From the NCBI RefSeq assembly GCF_030283145.1, contig NZ_JASNWE010000002.1, forward strand, positions 558,001 through 622,000: DNA of 64,000 nucleotides, read 5' to 3'. The notes under the pieces are model-generated. The model saw only the letters and a program-made list of their open reading frames with translations, was not told the origin of the DNA and did not search any database. The translations under genes were made by a program, and so were the position numbers. This document shows positions 1-9,300 of the stretch, one piece after another. Source of the stretch: Actinomadura xylanilytica (GTDB lineage Bacteria > Actinomycetota > Actinomycetes > Streptosporangiales > Streptosporangiaceae). Numbering within the stretch: position 1 is the stretch's first letter; every line of letters begins with the position of its first letter.

Positions 1-211
1 CGCGGTTGCCGCGCATGCCGACCTCGTGCACCGGGACGCCCGCGGCGCGGACGGCGCCCGCGAGCTCCCCCGCGGGCGTCAGCGTCGCGACCTCGCACGG
101 CACCGGGAGGTGCCGCAGCAGCGCCAGAAGCTGCCGCTCGGCGCCGCCATGGTCGAGGCCGGTGATGATGTGCAGCACCCGGGGCCCGCCCGGCGCGGTT
201 CCGCCCGTCAT
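1..211 (-). CDS. GT4-type glycosyltransferase, N-terminal fragment (runs off window)
   Basis: Only the first 70 codons lie in the window. The ATG at 211 overlaps the stop of the upstream deacetylase gene as ATGA, so it is the last visible gene of this operon. The translation begins MTGGTAPGGPRVLHIITGLD and continues HGGAERQLLALL. The 'hxxxGGAErq' pattern after a short beta strand is typical of the acceptor-binding N-terminal Rossmann domain of GT-B fold, family 4 glycosyltransferases. The donor-binding C-terminal half is outside the window, so the sugar is unknown. The context suggests a cytoplasmic transferase extending the lipid-linked exopolysaccharide repeat unit. Confidence 0.8.
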   Translation of the reverse strand, partial: MTGGTAPGGPRVLHIITGLDHGGAERQLLALLRHLPVPCEVATLTPAGELAGAVRAAGVPVHEVGMRGNR

Positions 212-945
212 ACCCGGCTTCTCCATTGCAGCTCGTGCCGGACGACCTTCGCCCGCAGGCGGAGCCGGTGGTCGCGCTCGCCGATGTAGGTGCGGGCGAG
301 GGCGTGCCGGGACGCCTCGGGGGGACGGATGGCGCACGCGTAGTCGTATCCGGCGGCCCGCACCGCCTCCACCTCGCGGGCGCCCGCGTCGCCGTACGGG
401 TAGGCGAACCCCGTCACCGGACGGCCGAGGATCGCCTCCAGGTCGGCGCGGCTGCGGCGCAGCTCGTCGTGCAGGACGTCGTCGCCGACGCCCGGCAGCG
501 ACACGTGCGCGTGGCCGTGCGAGGCGACCTCCATGCCCGCGTCCGCGACGGCGCGGAGCTGGTCCGCCGTCATCAGCGGCTTGCGCGGGCCCTCGTCCCA
601 GACGTTGGCCGACCCGGCGTGCCCGCTGACCATGAAGACGGTGGCGCCGAAGCCGTGCCGGACCAGCAGCGGGACGGCCCTGGTCACGAAGTCGGCGTAG
701 CCGTCGTCGAAGGTCAGGCCGACCAGCCCGCGGCTGTGGCCGGCGGCGTGCGCCTCCAGGAGCTCCCGCATGCTCACCCCGCGCAGCCCCACCGACCTGA
801 GCCACTCCAGTTGCCGGGCGAAGCGGGCCGGGGACACCGTCACCAGGTGCGGGTCCTCCTCGTACCGGTCCACCGAGTGGTACATCAGGACCAGCGGCAT
901 CGGCACCACCGGCTCGATCACGGACACGGGCGTCACGGGTGTCAC
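208..945 (-). CDS. Polysaccharide deacetylase (CE4/NodB domain)
   Basis: A 245-aa carbohydrate esterase 4 protein, expected to hydrolyse N- or O-acetyl groups from a polysaccharide or a lipid-linked precursor. The NodB motifs are visible: TFDDGY at about residues 81-86 (catalytic base and metal Asp), SHGHAH at 145-150 (metal His pair) and YPYGD at 185-189. No signal peptide is evident, which fits a cytoplasmic or membrane-associated enzyme acting on precursors. I chose the GTG at 945 because it overlaps the flippase stop (GTGA) and has a purine-rich AGGGGGGA five bases upstream; an internal ATG at 900 is the alternative. A short VTP repeat at the very N-terminus is probably unstructured. It is co-transcribed with flippase, ligase and sugar transferase genes. 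Confidence 0.88.
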   Translation of the reverse strand: MTPVTPVSVIEPVVPMPLVLMYHSVDRYEEDPHLVTVSPARFARQLEWLRSVGLRGVSMRELLEAHAAGHSRGLVGLTFDDGYADFVTRAVPLLVRHGFGATVFMVSGHAGSANVWDEGPRKPLMTADQLRAVADAGMEVASHGHAHVSLPGVGDDVLHDELRRSRADLEAILGRPVTGFAYPYGDAGAREVEAVRAAGYDYACAIRPPEASRHALARTYIGERDHRLRLRAKVVRHELQWRSRV

Positions 946-2525
946 GGGCGTCCCCCCTGGGGCTCTCGGTCGGAATGGGCAAGCCGGCCGCGGCCGAACG
1001 CGGCGAGGGCGGCGGCGAAGACCGAGGCGACCGCACCGCCGCCCGCCGCCAGCAGGACGAGCGGCGCGACCCGTCCGCCGAGGGCGTCCGCGACGAGCAG
1101 GCCCACCCCGCACGCCCCGGCCGCCGCCGCCAGGACCTTCGCGATGTCCGCGGCGACGGGGCCGAGCGCGAGCGGCGCGACGCGGGCGCGCACAGCGGCC
1201 AGCATGAGCACGGCGGAGACGGTGATCCCGGCGGCGTTGGCCGCGGCGAGCGCGAGCGTGCCCGCGAACCCGACGCCGGCCGCGCCCACCAGGACCGTGA
1301 CGGCCAGGCCCACGGCGAGCGCGCGCGCCGGCTCCCACATCGGGCGGCCCCGCGCAAAGAACGCCCGCGCCGCGACGCCGACCATCGCCTGGCCCCACAG
1401 TCCGAGCGTGTACACGCGCAGGATCAGCGCGGTGCGGTGCGCGTCGTCGGGGGTGAACCGGCCGTGCTCGAACAGCAGCGCGACGATGGCGGGCGCGAAC
1501 GCGATCAGGTACGCGGCGGCGACCAGCACCACGCCGCTGACGATCACCAGGTCGGCCTCGACCCGGCGGCGGACCCGGTCGGTGTCGCCGCTCGCCGAGC
1601 TGCGCGCGAGCCGCGGGAACGTCACCGTCACCACGAGCAGGGACAGCACCATCGGCACCTGCGCGACCTTCTGCGCGTAGTTCAGGCAGGAGATCGAGCC
1701 CTCGGCGAGTCCCGCGCCGAGGAACCGCTCGACGAAGACCTGCGCCTGGCGGACGACCGTGTAGACGACGATCGGGGCGATGGCGGCCAGTTCGAGCGCG
1801 GGCACCGCCGCCGCCTTGGCCGCCGCGGTGGCCGCGCCCAGCGGCAGGTTCGGCAGCGCCTTCGGCACCGACCGCACGCAGGTGATGAACGCGGGCGTCT
1901 GCACGGCCACCATGAACAGGCCGCCGCAGGCCACGCCCAGCGCCGCGGCGGTGACGCCGAGCGTGCTCGCGCAGAGCGTCAGCATGGCCAGGATCCCGGC
2001 GTTGTAGGCGAGGTAGATGGCCGCCGGAGGCCCGAACCGGTGGTGCGCCCGGAGCGTCGCGCTCATGAACCCGGCCACCCCGAACGTCAGCACGGTCAGC
2101 GCCGTCAGCCGGACGCAGCGGACCGCCGGGCCGGGCTCGGCGAGGCCGGGTGCCAGCGCCCGCACCAGCCACGGCGCGGTCAGTACGGTGAGCACGGTGA
2201 CCGCGGCCAGCCAGGCGGCGAGGCGCGGCAGCGCCGAGGACACCAGCGGCCTGATCCCGCCGCGGTCCCCCAGCAGCCGGGTGACGGCGGGCACCATCAC
2301 CAACGCCATCGCGTCCTCGATGAGCAGTGGCGAGACCGTCTCGGGGATCGTCCAGGCGACCAGGAACGCGTCGGTGTCGCCGCTGGCCCCGAACAGGTGC
2401 GCCATCACCAGGTCGCGGACGAACCCGAGCCCGGTGCCGCCCGCGATCAGCACGCCGGACAGCAGCGCCGCGCGGCGGATGGACCGTCCCGGCGCCCGCT
2501 CCGGGGCCGCCTCAACGCTGGTCAT
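942..2525 (-). CDS. MurJ/MviN-like lipid flippase (MOP superfamily)
   Basis: A 527-aa polytopic membrane protein of the MATE/MOP exporter superfamily. It begins RRAALLSGVLIAGGTGLGFV and RDLVMAHLFGASGDTDAFLVA, the classic MurJ/MviN N-terminal signature, followed by about a dozen hydrophobic segments. MurJ flips lipid II, and operon-borne relatives flip other undecaprenyl-PP oligosaccharides. Because it sits between an O-antigen-ligase-like gene and a deacetylase, I infer it serves this exopolysaccharide rather than being the housekeeping MurJ. The longer frame begins at 2666, but the upstream 47 codons read out of the neighbouring gene; the ATG at 2525 starts at the conserved region and overlaps the ligase gene end by 14 bases. 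Confidence 0.88.
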   Translation of the reverse strand: MTSVEAAPERAPGRSIRRAALLSGVLIAGGTGLGFVRDLVMAHLFGASGDTDAFLVAWTIPETVSPLLIEDAMALVMVPAVTRLLGDRGGIRPLVSSALPRLAAWLAAVTVLTVLTAPWLVRALAPGLAEPGPAVRCVRLTALTVLTFGVAGFMSATLRAHHRFGPPAAIYLAYNAGILAMLTLCASTLGVTAAALGVACGGLFMVAVQTPAFITCVRSVPKALPNLPLGAATAAAKAAAVPALELAAIAPIVVYTVVRQAQVFVERFLGAGLAEGSISCLNYAQKVAQVPMVLSLLVVTVTFPRLARSSASGDTDRVRRRVEADLVIVSGVVLVAAAYLIAFAPAIVALLFEHGRFTPDDAHRTALILRVYTLGLWGQAMVGVAARAFFARGRPMWEPARALAVGLAVTVLVGAAGVGFAGTLALAAANAAGITVSAVLMLAAVRARVAPLALGPVAADIAKVLAAAAGACGVGLLVADALGGRVAPLVLLAAGGGAVASVFAAALAAFGRGRLAHSDREPQGGRP

Positions 2526-4041
2526 CGGCGCCCCGTCCAGCGTCTCCCGCGGCGCGGCGGGGCTTCGGCAGGACGTACACCGGGCGGCGGGGCTTCGGCA
2601 GGACGTACACCGGGCGGCGCGGGACGGGCCGGACGCCCGTCCCGCGGCCGGGCCCCGGCAGGGCACGCGAGGAGGCCAGCCCGAGCATCACCGAGGCGAG
2701 GACGCTGCTCGGCCCGCCCAGGTCGGAGTACAGGAAGTCGACGACCATCCAGGTCATGAACCCGACGCCGAGCAGCCACAGCGGGTCGCGGACGGCCCGG
2801 CGCCGCCACAGGCCGTACAGGACGGCGGCCGGAAGCACGCAGAAGGCGGCCAGTCCCAGGATCCCCTGCTCGGAGAGGATCAGCAGGTACTGGTTGTGCG
2901 GGGAGAGCAGCGGCTGGCGGACGTAGCCGTTCACGTTGTCGGCGGTCTCGCTGCCGGAGGAGAGCTGGAGGGGGGCGTAGCCGTCGCGGAAGCCGGCGAA
3001 GTTCTTCACCCCGACCCCGGTCAGCGGATGGTCCCGCCACATCGCGATCGCGGTCTCCCAGAGGCTGTAGCGGTCGCCGACCGACTGGTCCGGGGCGTGC
3101 ACCGAGGCCGCGATGGACCGCGTCCTGTCGGCGACGGTGTGCGACCCCCAGCCGAGCCCGCCGACCAGCGCCACCGTGAGGGCCGCGGCGCACGCGGCGG
3201 TCCGGAGGGCCGTCATCCGGTCGAACAGCAGCGCCATGACCAGCAGCGCGATGCCGACCGCGACCCAGCTCCCGCGGCTCAGCCCGGCCGCGAGGCCCGC
3301 GGCCGGCACCGCCGCCGCCGCCACCGCGGCCAGGCGGGCGCGTCCACGCGCGACCAGCGCGAACGCGACCGCGATGACCATCGCATAGCCGGCCACGGTC
3401 GACATGGCCATGACGTCGATGGCCCCGAAGGTGCCGACCGCCCGCACCGGGCGGCCCTCGAACGACGCGCCGGTCCCGGTCAGCGCCTGCCACAGCCCGT
3501 ACCCGGACTCGATCAGCCCGGCGGCGAGCACCGCCCCGCAGACCACCTGGACGTCGCGGCGGTCCCGGACCACGGCCACGACGGCCACCGGCACCAGCAC
3601 GAAGATCTGCGCGTTCCGCACGAACCCCGGCAGGCTGGCGGCGATGTCCTGCGAGCACAGGGTGGTCAGCCCGAGCGCGACGGTCAGCGGCCCGAACAGC
3701 AGCGCCGTCCCGCGCGGCAGCGTGCACCGGCCGGTGACCACGAGCAGGCCGGCGAGCGCCACCAGCAGGGTGCCGGCCACGTCCCCCGCGGTGATGTGGA
3801 AGTCCGCGCCGAAGTCCGCGGGGCCCGGCGGCACGCACACCGCCAGCACGGTGGCGGCGGCCGTCCAGCTCGGGCGGAACCCGCGCACGCAGCGGTCGCG
3901 GAGGAACCGGGCCGCCCGGAGTCCGGGCCCGGCCGGGCCGTCACCGGCGGGCCCGGCTTCGGGGGCGGGGACGGCACCGTTGGCCGGCACGGCCCCGGGG
4001 GCGGGCGCGGGCTCGCGGATGGGGAACGGCGGGCCGCTCAC
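2512..4041 (-). CDS. O-antigen ligase / polymerase-like membrane protein (Wzy_C family)
   Basis: A 509-aa membrane protein with a Pro/Ala-rich cytoplasmic N-terminus of about 60 residues, then many hydrophobic segments. The large extracytoplasmic loop contains GVGVKNFAGF and a SPHNQYLLILSEQG stretch, the hallmark of the O-antigen ligase/Wzy_C family (WaaL, polymerases, teichuronic-type ligases). The expected role is polymerising or ligating undecaprenyl-PP-linked glycan outside the membrane. The GTG at 4041 overlaps the upstream stop (GTGA) and is preceded by GAGGAAGAG. The hydrophilic C-terminus contains a perfect tandem duplication of a 10-residue unit reading PVYVLPKPRR. It cannot be decided from sequence whether it acts as ligase or polymerase. 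Confidence 0.82.
   Translation of the reverse strand: MSGPPFPIREPAPAPGAVPANGAVPAPEAGPAGDGPAGPGLRAARFLRDRCVRGFRPSWTAAATVLAVCVPPGPADFGADFHITAGDVAGTLLVALAGLLVVTGRCTLPRGTALLFGPLTVALGLTTLCSQDIAASLPGFVRNAQIFVLVPVAVVAVVRDRRDVQVVCGAVLAAGLIESGYGLWQALTGTGASFEGRPVRAVGTFGAIDVMAMSTVAGYAMVIAVAFALVARGRARLAAVAAAAVPAAGLAAGLSRGSWVAVGIALLVMALLFDRMTALRTAACAAALTVALVGGLGWGSHTVADRTRSIAASVHAPDQSVGDRYSLWETAIAMWRDHPLTGVGVKNFAGFRDGYAPLQLSSGSETADNVNGYVRQPLLSPHNQYLLILSEQGILGLAAFCVLPAAVLYGLWRRRAVRDPLWLLGVGFMTWMVVDFLYSDLGGPSSVLASVMLGLASSRALPGPGRGTGVRPVPRRPVYVLPKPRRPVYVLPKPRRAAGDAGRGADDQR
2555..2614. repeat. Perfect 30-bp tandem duplication inside the ligase-like gene
   Basis: Two identical adjacent 30-bp units (2555-2584 and 2585-2614), plus five bases of a third, lie in the 3' end of the O-antigen-ligase-like gene. 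The unit length is a multiple of three, so it duplicates ten residues in frame at the cytoplasmic C-terminus. Being exact at the nucleotide level, it is either recent or kept uniform by slippage. Confidence 0.95.
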
Positions 4042-5570
4042 CCGCTCTTCCTCATGAGCACGACTCGGAGGGTCATGAGCAGGACCTTCAGGTCGCCGGT
4101 GAAGGTCCAGGTGTCGATGTAGTGGTTGTCGAACCGGGCGCGCAGGTCGATGGAGGTGTCGCCGCGCAGGCCGTGCACCTGCGACCAGCCGGTCATGCCG
4201 CCGCGCACCCGGTGCCGCAGGGTGTAGCCGGGGCAGCTCTCGGAGAACGACTGGACGAAGTGGGGCCGTTCGGGACGGGGACCCACCAGGCTCATGTCGC
4301 CGCGGACCACGTTCCAGAGCTGCGGCAGCTCGTCCAGGCAGGTGTCGCGCAGGAACTTGCCGATGGCGCCCATCCGCTCGTCGCCGTCCACGTTCCACCG
4401 GGTCTCGGCCTCGTGCTCGTCGGCGGGCCGGAGCGTCCGGAACTTCAGGAGCACGAACTCCTTCCCCTTCAGGCCGATGCGGCGCTGCCGGAACAGCACG
4501 CCCGGCCCGGTGTCGACCCGGACCGCGACCGCGCAGCCGATCAGGACGGGCAGCAGCAGGACGAGCGCGGCGAGGGCGACGGCCACGTCGAAGACCCGCT
4601 TGAGCGGGCGGCCGAGCCCGCCGTGGCCGGGCGCCGGCAGCCAGACGAAGGGGGTGCCGGCGAGGTGGTCTACGCGGGCGCCGGTGACGGCGAGCGAATC
4701 CGCCGGGGAGAGGACGAGCAGGGTTTCACAGCACAATCCGGAGCAAATTCGTACGATGGCGTCGACCCAGCGCCGTTCCACCTCTTCGGCGGCGATGACG
4801 ACCGTCCGGACCCGATGGTCCTGCATGATCCGGTAAATCTCGTCGCACCCGCCGAGCACCGGCATTTCCGCGGGAACGTCCGCGGCCGGGAATCCGGTGT
4901 CGATGCACCCCACGGGCTGAAGTCCGAATTCGCCGCGCTGGCGCAGAATTGCGGCCACGTGGGCGGAGACGGGACCATTTCCGATAACGAGGGCGCGGCG
5001 GCGCTTCGCCCGTCCCGACCGGACCGCCCCGAGCACCGCATAGGAGAGCGCACGGCCGGAGAGGGCGATCGCGCAGCCGGCGGCGGCGCCCACCAGCCAG
5101 AGCAGGGCGGCTCCTGCGGCGCCCGCGTGGCCGGCGATGCGCGGCGCCGTGTCAAGGGCGGCCACGACCAGGGCGAGGACGGCCATCTGAGGCGCCAGCG
5201 ACCGCAGCTCCTTGAACAGCGACGGGCTCCGCGGCGGCCGGTAGCCGCCGTCCCGGAGGTTGAGGCCGACCACGCCGAGGGCGCCGAGCACCGGACCTGC
5301 CGGGCTCTGCACGTCGCTCACCACGACGTACACCGTCGCGGCGGCCACCCCGTCCAGCCCGGCCAGGCCCGCCGGATACCCCCAGCCGTAGGCCAGCCGC
5401 ACGAGGGCGCGGCGCCGGTGCGGCGGCCGGCGCGGGGAACGGGGGCGGCGAGCGCGCTGCGGGCGGCGGGGGCCGCGCGGGCTCGTGGCCTCGGCCGCCG
5501 CCCGGGTCCCGGCGGCTCCGCCCGGCCGCCCGGCCGCGACGGCGGGCTCGCTCAGCCCCTGGGCTCCCAC
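4038..5570 (-). CDS. Undecaprenyl-phosphate sugar-1-phosphate transferase
   Basis: A 510-aa polyprenyl glycosylphosphotransferase that should start the repeat unit by moving a hexose-1-phosphate from a nucleotide sugar to undecaprenyl phosphate. After four to five N-terminal hydrophobic segments comes a nucleotide-binding region beginning RRALVIGNGPVSAH. A further membrane helix follows at KRVFDVAVALAALVLLLPVL, then the catalytic bacterial sugar transferase domain: LFRQRRIGLKGKEF, LLKFRTLRP, DELPQLWNVVRGDMSLVGPR. This domain order is that of the WbaP/CpsE/ExoY-like class. I chose the GTG at 5570, with AAAGGA eight bases upstream, over a TTG at 5621 that has no good ribosome site. First gene of the minus-strand exopolysaccharide operon. 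Confidence 0.9.
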   Translation of the reverse strand: MGAQGLSEPAVAAGRPGGAAGTRAAAEATSPRGPRRPQRARRPRSPRRPPHRRRALVRLAYGWGYPAGLAGLDGVAAATVYVVVSDVQSPAGPVLGALGVVGLNLRDGGYRPPRSPSLFKELRSLAPQMAVLALVVAALDTAPRIAGHAGAAGAALLWLVGAAAGCAIALSGRALSYAVLGAVRSGRAKRRRALVIGNGPVSAHVAAILRQRGEFGLQPVGCIDTGFPAADVPAEMPVLGGCDEIYRIMQDHRVRTVVIAAEEVERRWVDAIVRICSGLCCETLLVLSPADSLAVTGARVDHLAGTPFVWLPAPGHGGLGRPLKRVFDVAVALAALVLLLPVLIGCAVAVRVDTGPGVLFRQRRIGLKGKEFVLLKFRTLRPADEHEAETRWNVDGDERMGAIGKFLRDTCLDELPQLWNVVRGDMSLVGPRPERPHFVQSFSESCPGYTLRHRVRGGMTGWSQVHGLRGDTSIDLRARFDNHYIDTWTFTGDLKVLLMTLRVVLMRKSG

Positions 5571-5836
5571 TCGCTGGTCCTTTCGAGGACGGAACCGCCG
5601 GCCGATGAGCCCCGCCGGCAAGAGCGGAACTAAAGACCGTCAGGTCAATTCGATATCGACATTTCCGGCCCGGCCGAAGAATCCGCGCACACCGATCAAG
5701 TCAGCGCGGAGCGGCCGTGGTCCTCTTACCGCATCTCCAGCATGGCAGAGCACAACCGACGCTCCGTGCGACTTTGACCATCGCCTTGACAAGCTTGATC
5801 AAGCGCGGTGAATTAATTAGGACGGAATTGCCGCTG
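5571..5836. promoter_or_regulatory. AT-richer promoter region of the exopolysaccharide operon
   Basis: About 265 bp without a gene and visibly richer in A/T than its surroundings. It must hold the promoter of the operon transcribed leftward from 5570. A perfect 12-bp palindrome GCTTGATCAAGC lies at 5793-5804, and a TTGACA hexamer on the plus strand at 5786-5791 overlaps it. I see no convincing matched -10 on either strand, so the exact promoter is not called. Confidence 0.4.
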
Positions 5837-6289
5837 CTACAGGGACAGCCAGCAGTACAGGCGCATTCCGTTCTGATGGGCCCGGCGGGCCAGGCCGCGG
5901 AGCTCGCGCAGGAGGAGTTCCAGCTCGACCGGGTCGGCGGCGCCCCAGAACTCGTCGGTGCGCGCCCAGGGCCCGGCCACGGCCGCGAGCCGGTCGTCTC
6001 CGGCCGTGGCCAGCGCGGTGGAGAACTCGTCGGTCACGGTCATCACGCCGCGGTCGGGGTGGAGCGCCACCTCACCGGCGTGCAGCGGGCGCCGGGTGAT
6101 CTCGTCGTAGGACCGCCCGGTCAGCAGCGACTCCAGCCTGCCGAGCTGCGCGCAGACGTCGATCTTGGTCACCACGAAGTCCTTGGCCGGGCACCCGGGC
6201 GGCGGGCAGCCCGGACCGCCGGGCCACCCGGCGACCTGCGCGGCCTCGTCGTCGGACACCGCGCTGAAGTAGTCGAACAGGACCCCCAT
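5837..6289 (-). CDS. Conserved hypothetical protein, about 150 aa
   Basis: A 150-aa acidic soluble protein beginning MGVLFDYFSAVSDDEAAQVA, with no signal peptide or membrane helix. The opening pattern, a short hydrophobic strand with FDYF followed by an acidic helix, is one I associate with small actinobacterial proteins of unknown function; I cannot name a Pfam family with certainty. The ATG at 6289 is preferred over an upstream in-frame start at 6349 because the protein becomes compositionally regular only from there. It lies about 80 bases downstream of the large TagF-like gene on the same strand and could be its distal partner. Function unknown. Confidence 0.7.
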   Translation of the reverse strand: MGVLFDYFSAVSDDEAAQVAGWPGGPGCPPPGCPAKDFVVTKIDVCAQLGRLESLLTGRSYDEITRRPLHAGEVALHPDRGVMTVTDEFSTALATAGDDRLAAVAGPWARTDEFWGAADPVELELLLRELRGLARRAHQNGMRLYCWLSL

Positions 6290-6371
6290 GCGGGGAGACT
6301 GCCAGACCCGCGGCCTCGGTTCGTCCTGAACTTGGGATCGGTCGCGCAAACCTTGGCGCGTCCGGGACGGA

Positions 6372-9300
6372 TCATTCGATGCGCTGGTGCCGGCCGGTGA
6401 GTTCGAGCAGCCGGTCCACCACGCGCGCGGCGGCGCCGCCGTCGTCGTGGGGGCAGAACGTCTCGGCGAACTCGGTCAGTAGGCCGGACGACTCGGCGCC
6501 CGCCCCGTCCAGGTCGGCCAGCGCCTCGACCAGCTCGCCGGACGTCCGCAGGATCGGCCCGGGCGGGGTCGCGGTGAGGTCGAGCTCCAGGCCACGGATC
6601 TCGTCGCGGTAGGCGTCCAGGTCGTGGGCGAACAGCAGGATCGGCTTGCCCAGCCCGGCGAAGTCGCACATCGCCGAGGAGTAGTCGGTGACGAGCGCGT
6701 CGGCGGCCAGATACAGCTCGGTGACGTCGGGGTAGCGGGTGACGTCCAGGACGAACGACTCGTGCCCGGCGGGGATCGGCGCGTTCAACAGGTGGTGGCT
6801 GCGCAGCAGCAGCACCGTGTCCTTACCGAGCGCCGCCGCGGCCTCATCAAGATCGAGGCCGAGGCGGTGCCGGTCCAGCCCGCCGCTCGTGGTCTGCAAG
6901 TGGTCGCGCCACGTGGGCGCGTACAGGACGGCGCGTTTGCCGTCGGGCAGGCCGAGCCGCGCGCGGACGCGGGCCCGGATCCGGTCCCGGTCCGGGCCGT
7001 GCGCCAGGTCGTTGCGCGGGTAGCCGGTCTCCAGGATCTCGCCCCCGTAGCGGAAGGCGCGGCGCATGGTCTCGGTGCTGAACGGGTTCTGCGTGAGGAG
7101 CAGGTCCCAGCGGGCCACGTCGTCGGTCAGCTCGCGGAGCCGCTGGTCGCGGCGCTCCATCCGGGACCAGTTCATGTCGAACCCGACGCTCTTGACCGGC
7201 GTCCCGTGCCAGGTCTGCACGTAGAGCTGGCCGATCCGCTTCCGGTAGGTGGTCGGCTGCGCGACGTTGTTGACCACGATCTCGGCCGCGGCGGTCGCCT
7301 CGTAGTACTCGCGGCCGTGCCGCTGCACCGTGCGCGCCCCGGAGGGAGGGCGGAAGTGCTGGTCGCCCATCACCCACACCAGCTCGTGGCCGGTGTCACG
7401 CCGCCGGAACTCCTCGTACAGCGCCTTGGGATTGCAGGAGTACTGCCAGCCGAAGTAGCTCTCGAAGACGATGAGGTCACGGCGCGGACGCCGCAGGAAC
7501 ACGGGGTACTCGCGCTCGCACAGCAGCCGCTGCGCGTAGGGGCCGCGCTCGTCGTCGGGCCGGGCTACGCGCGCGCTGAGCTGGAGCCCCTCGCCGCCGC
7601 GCGCGGGCCACAGCCGGTAGTTGTGCGCGGCGACGTCGCGTCCCGGCGGCAGGCCCGCCAGGCAGCCGCGGCGGACGGTCACGCCGACCTCGGCCCCGGA
7701 CGCGTCGGCGGCCTGCACGTCCCAGGTGCCGGAGGCCAGCGGCAGCGTCCCGGCGAGCGTGGTGATCGCCGCGAGGTCGAGCCGGGCCTCGAAGCGGGCG
7801 TCCCCGGCCCAGCGGAGCGGGAACGCGTGCCGCACCCCGGTGCGGCGCCGCCGCAGCACGAGCCGGTCCGGCACGGCGGACGCCCCCGCAACGGGAGGCG
7901 GGGCGATGGGGACCGTCGGGGCGTCTGGAAGGCTCGCGGCGCGTCCCCCCGTGTCGGGCACACCGGCGCCGTGTTCGCCCGTCTCGGGCCCAGCCGGGCC
8001 GGGCGTCGCCGTCGGGACGGGGTACTCGCCGGAGATCACCAGGTGGTCGCCGTCCCAGGCCAGGTCACGGACCATGAGCTGCGGGACGCCCTCCAGCAGG
8101 GTCAGGTTGCCGTAGCGGGTGCGGGTCAGCATGACCTCCCGGCCCGCCACGGCGTGCGCCGACTCGGCGAGGTCCTCGGAGGCCGCCAGCCGGAGCTTCC
8201 GGCCGCGCGCGTGCAGCCACAGGTCCCAGTGCATGCGGTCGTGCGCGTCGTCCATCGGCTCGTCCGGTACCAGTTCCGCCAGAGGCAGCCGGAACCGGAA
8301 CGTCGTCGCGCCGCCGTCGCCCACGTCGTGGCGCACCGGGATGGTGGTCTTGGTGCCCCGTTCCCTGGACGCGAGCGTGACGGTGTCGTCGCCGGACGTC
8401 GCGCCCGTCACCGAACCGGTCAGCTCCAGCACGTCGCCGTCCAGGCGGTGCCCGGTCACCAGGGCCTTCACCTGCCGGAAGCGGAGCACGACCCCATGGT
8501 CGTCCGTCTGCACCACCTGCACGCGGACCCGTCCGGACAGCGAGCGGAGGCGCGGCCACTGCGCGGCGGCACCGCACCGCTCGACGGGCGCGGACAGGCG
8601 CAGCCGGTCGCGACCCCTGCCGACCCGGACGGCGGCGTGCAGCCGCCAGTCGGCGTTCTTCCAGCCGGGCACCGACTTCAGCGCGGCGGGATCGATGTCG
8701 ACGGCGAAGCCCGACCCGTCGTAGCAGGCGGCGGGCTGCCCTGAATTGGCGGTCACCTCGGGCCGGACGGCACGGCGCACCCGCAGCCTGTGGCGGCGCC
8801 GCGTCCGGGCGTGCTGGAGCCAGACCTCGATGCCGTCGTCCGGGGTCATGTCGAGCCCGCGGATGTAGGCGTGGCCGGTCAGGCACAGCACGCCGTCCGG
8901 CCGCCAGGCGATCTCGTCGACCTGGGCGTGCAGCCGCAGTTCGCCGGTGAGGTCGTAGACCGAGTCCGGGATCGCCCGGACGGGGTCGTCGCGGAACGGG
9001 TGGCCCGCGTACCGGCGGCGGCGCAGCAGGCCGCCCGTCCGGACGGGCGTCACCGGCAGCCCGGTGCGCTCGTACTCCAGGACGGCCACCAGGTCGGCGG
9101 GGCGGTTCTCGCGGGCCAGGTGGTACTTCAGCCGCTTGATCGCCGGCAGCCGGGCCAGGAGCGCCGGCTCCACGTCCTGGAGGTAGCGGCCGACCATGGC
9201 GCACAGCCGGTTCCGGTAGTCGGCGTCGCCCTGCTCGGCGACGTCGATGAAGATCGACAGGTCGTCGTCCAGGGTGGTGAGGTCGTAGGCGTCCTTGAGC

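Noticed and set aside
5571..5621. An upstream TTG start for the sugar transferase gene
   Set aside because: The extra 17 residues are non-conserved and lack a ribosome site; GTG 5570 has AAAGGA at good spacing.
939..5633. Several long plus-strand frames (939-2759, 2017-4122, 4122-5633) opposite the exopolysaccharide operon
   Set aside because: They are shadows of minus-strand genes that overlap by ATGA/GTGA and carry membrane or catalytic signatures.
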